Shown here: in pieces, positions 7,002 to 7,465 of the stretch
Position numbering within the stretch: the stretch's first letter is position 1
Layout: the number at the start of each line of letters is the position of its first letter
Origin: Cyanobacteria bacterium RUI128
GTDB taxonomy: Bacteria > Cyanobacteriota > Vampirovibrionia > Gastranaerophilales > Gastranaerophilaceae
NCBI GenBank assembly: GCA_024695725.1
Contig: JAILHQ010000094.1
Coordinates: 1-7,465, forward strand
Direction: 5' to 3'
Length of the DNA stretch: 7,465 bases
The notes under the pieces: model-generated
Database searches by the model: none
Told to the model about the DNA's origin: nothing
Seen by the model: the letters and a program-made list of their open reading frames with translations, nothing else
Translations under genes and position numbers: made by a program

Positions 7002-7028
7002 ATTTTTTGTAAATTTTTGTAACAATTT
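7002..7028 (+). repeat. 27-nt element, right copy (inverted pair with 247-273)
   Basis: This plus-strand stretch matches the minus strand at 247-273 at 25 of 27 positions, with the core TGTAAA-N5-TGTAACAA. It points towards the right-edge gene about 300 bp downstream. Two such matches, each oriented towards one of two related genes, are more than I would expect from AT-richness alone, although part of the match is T-runs. Confidence 0.6.
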
Positions 7029-7055
7029 TTGTGGTAAAAAATCTACATGATTTAA

Positions 7056-7079
7056 GGGGAAATTGTTACATTTGCCCCC
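7056..7079. promoter_or_regulatory. G/C-clamped hairpin displaying TTGTTACA in its loop
   Basis: GGGG-AAA (7056-7062) pairs with TTT-(g)-CCCC (7071-7078) with one bulged G, leaving an 8-nt loop that is exactly TTGTTACA (7063-7070). The G/C block stands out in AT-rich surroundings. No T-run follows on either strand and no gene ends here, so a terminator role is unlikely. The same 8-mer recurs at 250-257, 291-298 and, inverted, 7018-7025. Confidence 0.35.
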
Positions 7080-7208
7080 ATTTTGATTATTGTTAATTGT
7101 ACACTTGCTAAACTCGTTCATAGAGCGCATTTTGGGCCCATGTTTTTAAGAAAGTTGTTTGTTGTAAGTATTCAACAAAAATAAATTTCTCATACCTATC
7201 AAATTCAG

Positions 7209-7217
7209 TGATATAGT
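7209..7217 (+). promoter_or_regulatory. Extended -10 promoter of the right-edge gene (tentative)
   Basis: TG-A-TATAGT fits the extended -10 pattern TGnTATAAT with one mismatch. No good -35 lies 16-18 nt upstream, which extended -10 promoters can tolerate. The predicted start is near 7224, giving a leader of about 100 nt. An inverted repeat overlaps it. Confidence 0.35.
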
Positions 7218-7231
7218 GTAAATAACACTAT
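7213..7231. promoter_or_regulatory. Operator-like dyad over the right promoter
   Basis: ATAGTGT (7213-7219) and ACACTAT (7225-7231) are perfect 7-bp inverted arms around 5 nt. The dyad covers the -10 box and the predicted start of transcription, a position suited to repression. It differs in sequence from the dyad at the left promoter, so the two edge genes may not share this control. Confidence 0.35.
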
Positions 7232-7309
7232 TTTAAGAAATGTAAAGTATGGGCTTTTTTTGTTAAAGTTTGTTCTTAACATTTCCGTAAACGTAAATGG
7301 AAAAAACTT

Positions 7310-7313
7310 AGGA
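7310..7313 (+). promoter_or_regulatory. Putative ribosome binding site of the right-edge gene, long spacing
   Basis: AGGA lies 12 nt before the ATG at 7326, exactly as in the left-edge gene. The conserved, unusually long gap is worth noting when choosing the start. ATG 7332 (third codon) would put AGGA even further away. Confidence 0.4.
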
Positions 7314-7325
7314 AAATCAACAACT

Positions 7326-7465
7326 ATGGGTATGTCATCATCACAAGCGAGATTATTGAATCTGACTGCAAGAATGCACCAGATTGAATACAAAGCTGCC
7401 AAACTTGAAGCTCAAAAACTTCAGATGGCAAATGAATCTCGTCGTGTATATGACGATTACCTCAA
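7326..7465 (+). CDS. MGMSSSQ-type small protein, N-terminal part
   Basis: The first 46 codons are present and the gene runs off the right edge. The product opens MGMSSSQARLLNLTARMH, followed by a charged, Ala/Lys/Glu-rich helical stretch (about residues 18-46, IEYKAAKLEAQKLQMANES) that looks like a coiled coil. There is no signal peptide. I recall this opening from a widespread family of uncharacterised proteins in Gastranaerophilales (Vampirovibrionia); I know no demonstrated function. The start is supported by its identity with the left-edge gene over ATGGGTATGTC and over the stretch upstream. It is divergent from the giant gene across a 476-bp region and has its own probable promoter. The family call is from memory; the coding call is firm. 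Confidence 0.75.
   Translation, partial: MGMSSSQARLLNLTARMHQIEYKAAKLEAQKLQMANESRRVYDDYL

Larger units (their letters stand above)
6850..7325. other. Right non-coding region between divergent genes
   Basis: This 476-bp AT-rich stretch lies between the start of the giant gene (leftwards) and the right-edge gene (rightwards), so it should carry promoters for both. It holds an AAGGA ribosome site and a 16-bp palindrome near the giant gene, a TTAACGTTA half-site (6940-6948), the 27-nt element (7002-7028), a G/C-clamped hairpin (7056-7079), a dyad over an extended -10 (7213-7231), and a 12-nt-spaced AGGA before the right gene. Short TGTAA/GTAAA words recur on the plus strand (near 6951, 6978, 7009, 7218, 7242, 7287, 7293). 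An open frame on the minus strand at 7205-7402 overlaps the right-edge gene and has no sign of being coding. Confidence 0.6.

Noticed and set aside
7134..7139. GGGCCC followed by a T-run as a terminator
   Set aside because: The six-base palindrome has no loop to fold as an RNA hairpin, and no plus-strand gene ends before it.
7244..7261. Rho-independent terminator on the plus strand
   Set aside because: Only a 4-bp stem and no upstream plus-strand gene; kept only as a weak attenuator idea.
7205..7402. 65-codon open frame on the minus strand overlapping the right-edge gene
   Set aside because: It is antisense to the better-supported MGMSSSQ gene and covers its promoter; no ribosome site or recognisable motif.

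Overview
The window is AT-rich and looks like part of a low-GC bacterial genome. The best lineage clue is the truncated gene at the right edge. Its product starts MGMSSSQARLLNLTARMH, which I recall as the opening of a family of short uncharacterised proteins common in Candidatus Gastranaerophilales (Vampirovibrionia/Melainabacteria, non-photosynthetic gut relatives of cyanobacteria). That assignment rests on memory of the family, not on a search, so it is probable rather than proven.

Layout from left to right. At 1-12 (minus) are the first four codons of a gene running out of the left edge, with the same opening, MGMS. Positions 13-313 are non-coding and rich in regulatory structure: a good promoter, two dyads, a leader hairpin and repeated TTGTTACA boxes. 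At 314-628 (minus) is a 104-residue winged-helix DNA-binding protein. At 676-6849 (minus) is one uninterrupted giant gene for a 2057-residue protein with no membrane segment. Positions 6850-7325 are non-coding, with palindromes, more TTGTTACA boxes and probable promoters in both directions. At 7326-7465 (plus) is the start of the second MGMSSSQ gene, leaving by the right edge.

The giant protein carries what I read as a papain-type (clan CA) catalytic set: Gln218 six residues before Cys224 (motif Q-x5-C), then His932 in GGHAMYI and Asn954 in DNTWG. Cys and His are about 700 residues apart, against roughly 130 in papain. If the reading is right, the protease fold is interrupted by a very large, mostly helical insertion. 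The wHTH gene lies 47 bp downstream on the same strand and may be co-transcribed. An 8-bp-arm dyad just in front of it suggests autoregulation.

The giant gene and its regulator sit between two outward-facing starts of the same small-protein family. The flanking non-coding regions share a 27-nt element in inverted orientation (25 of 27 identical), the TTGTTACA motif, and a 12-nt gap between AGGA and the start codon. I infer a cassette in which a giant protease-like protein, a small regulator and two outward-facing MGMSSSQ genes may share a regulatory motif. What the protease acts on cannot be told from the sequence.
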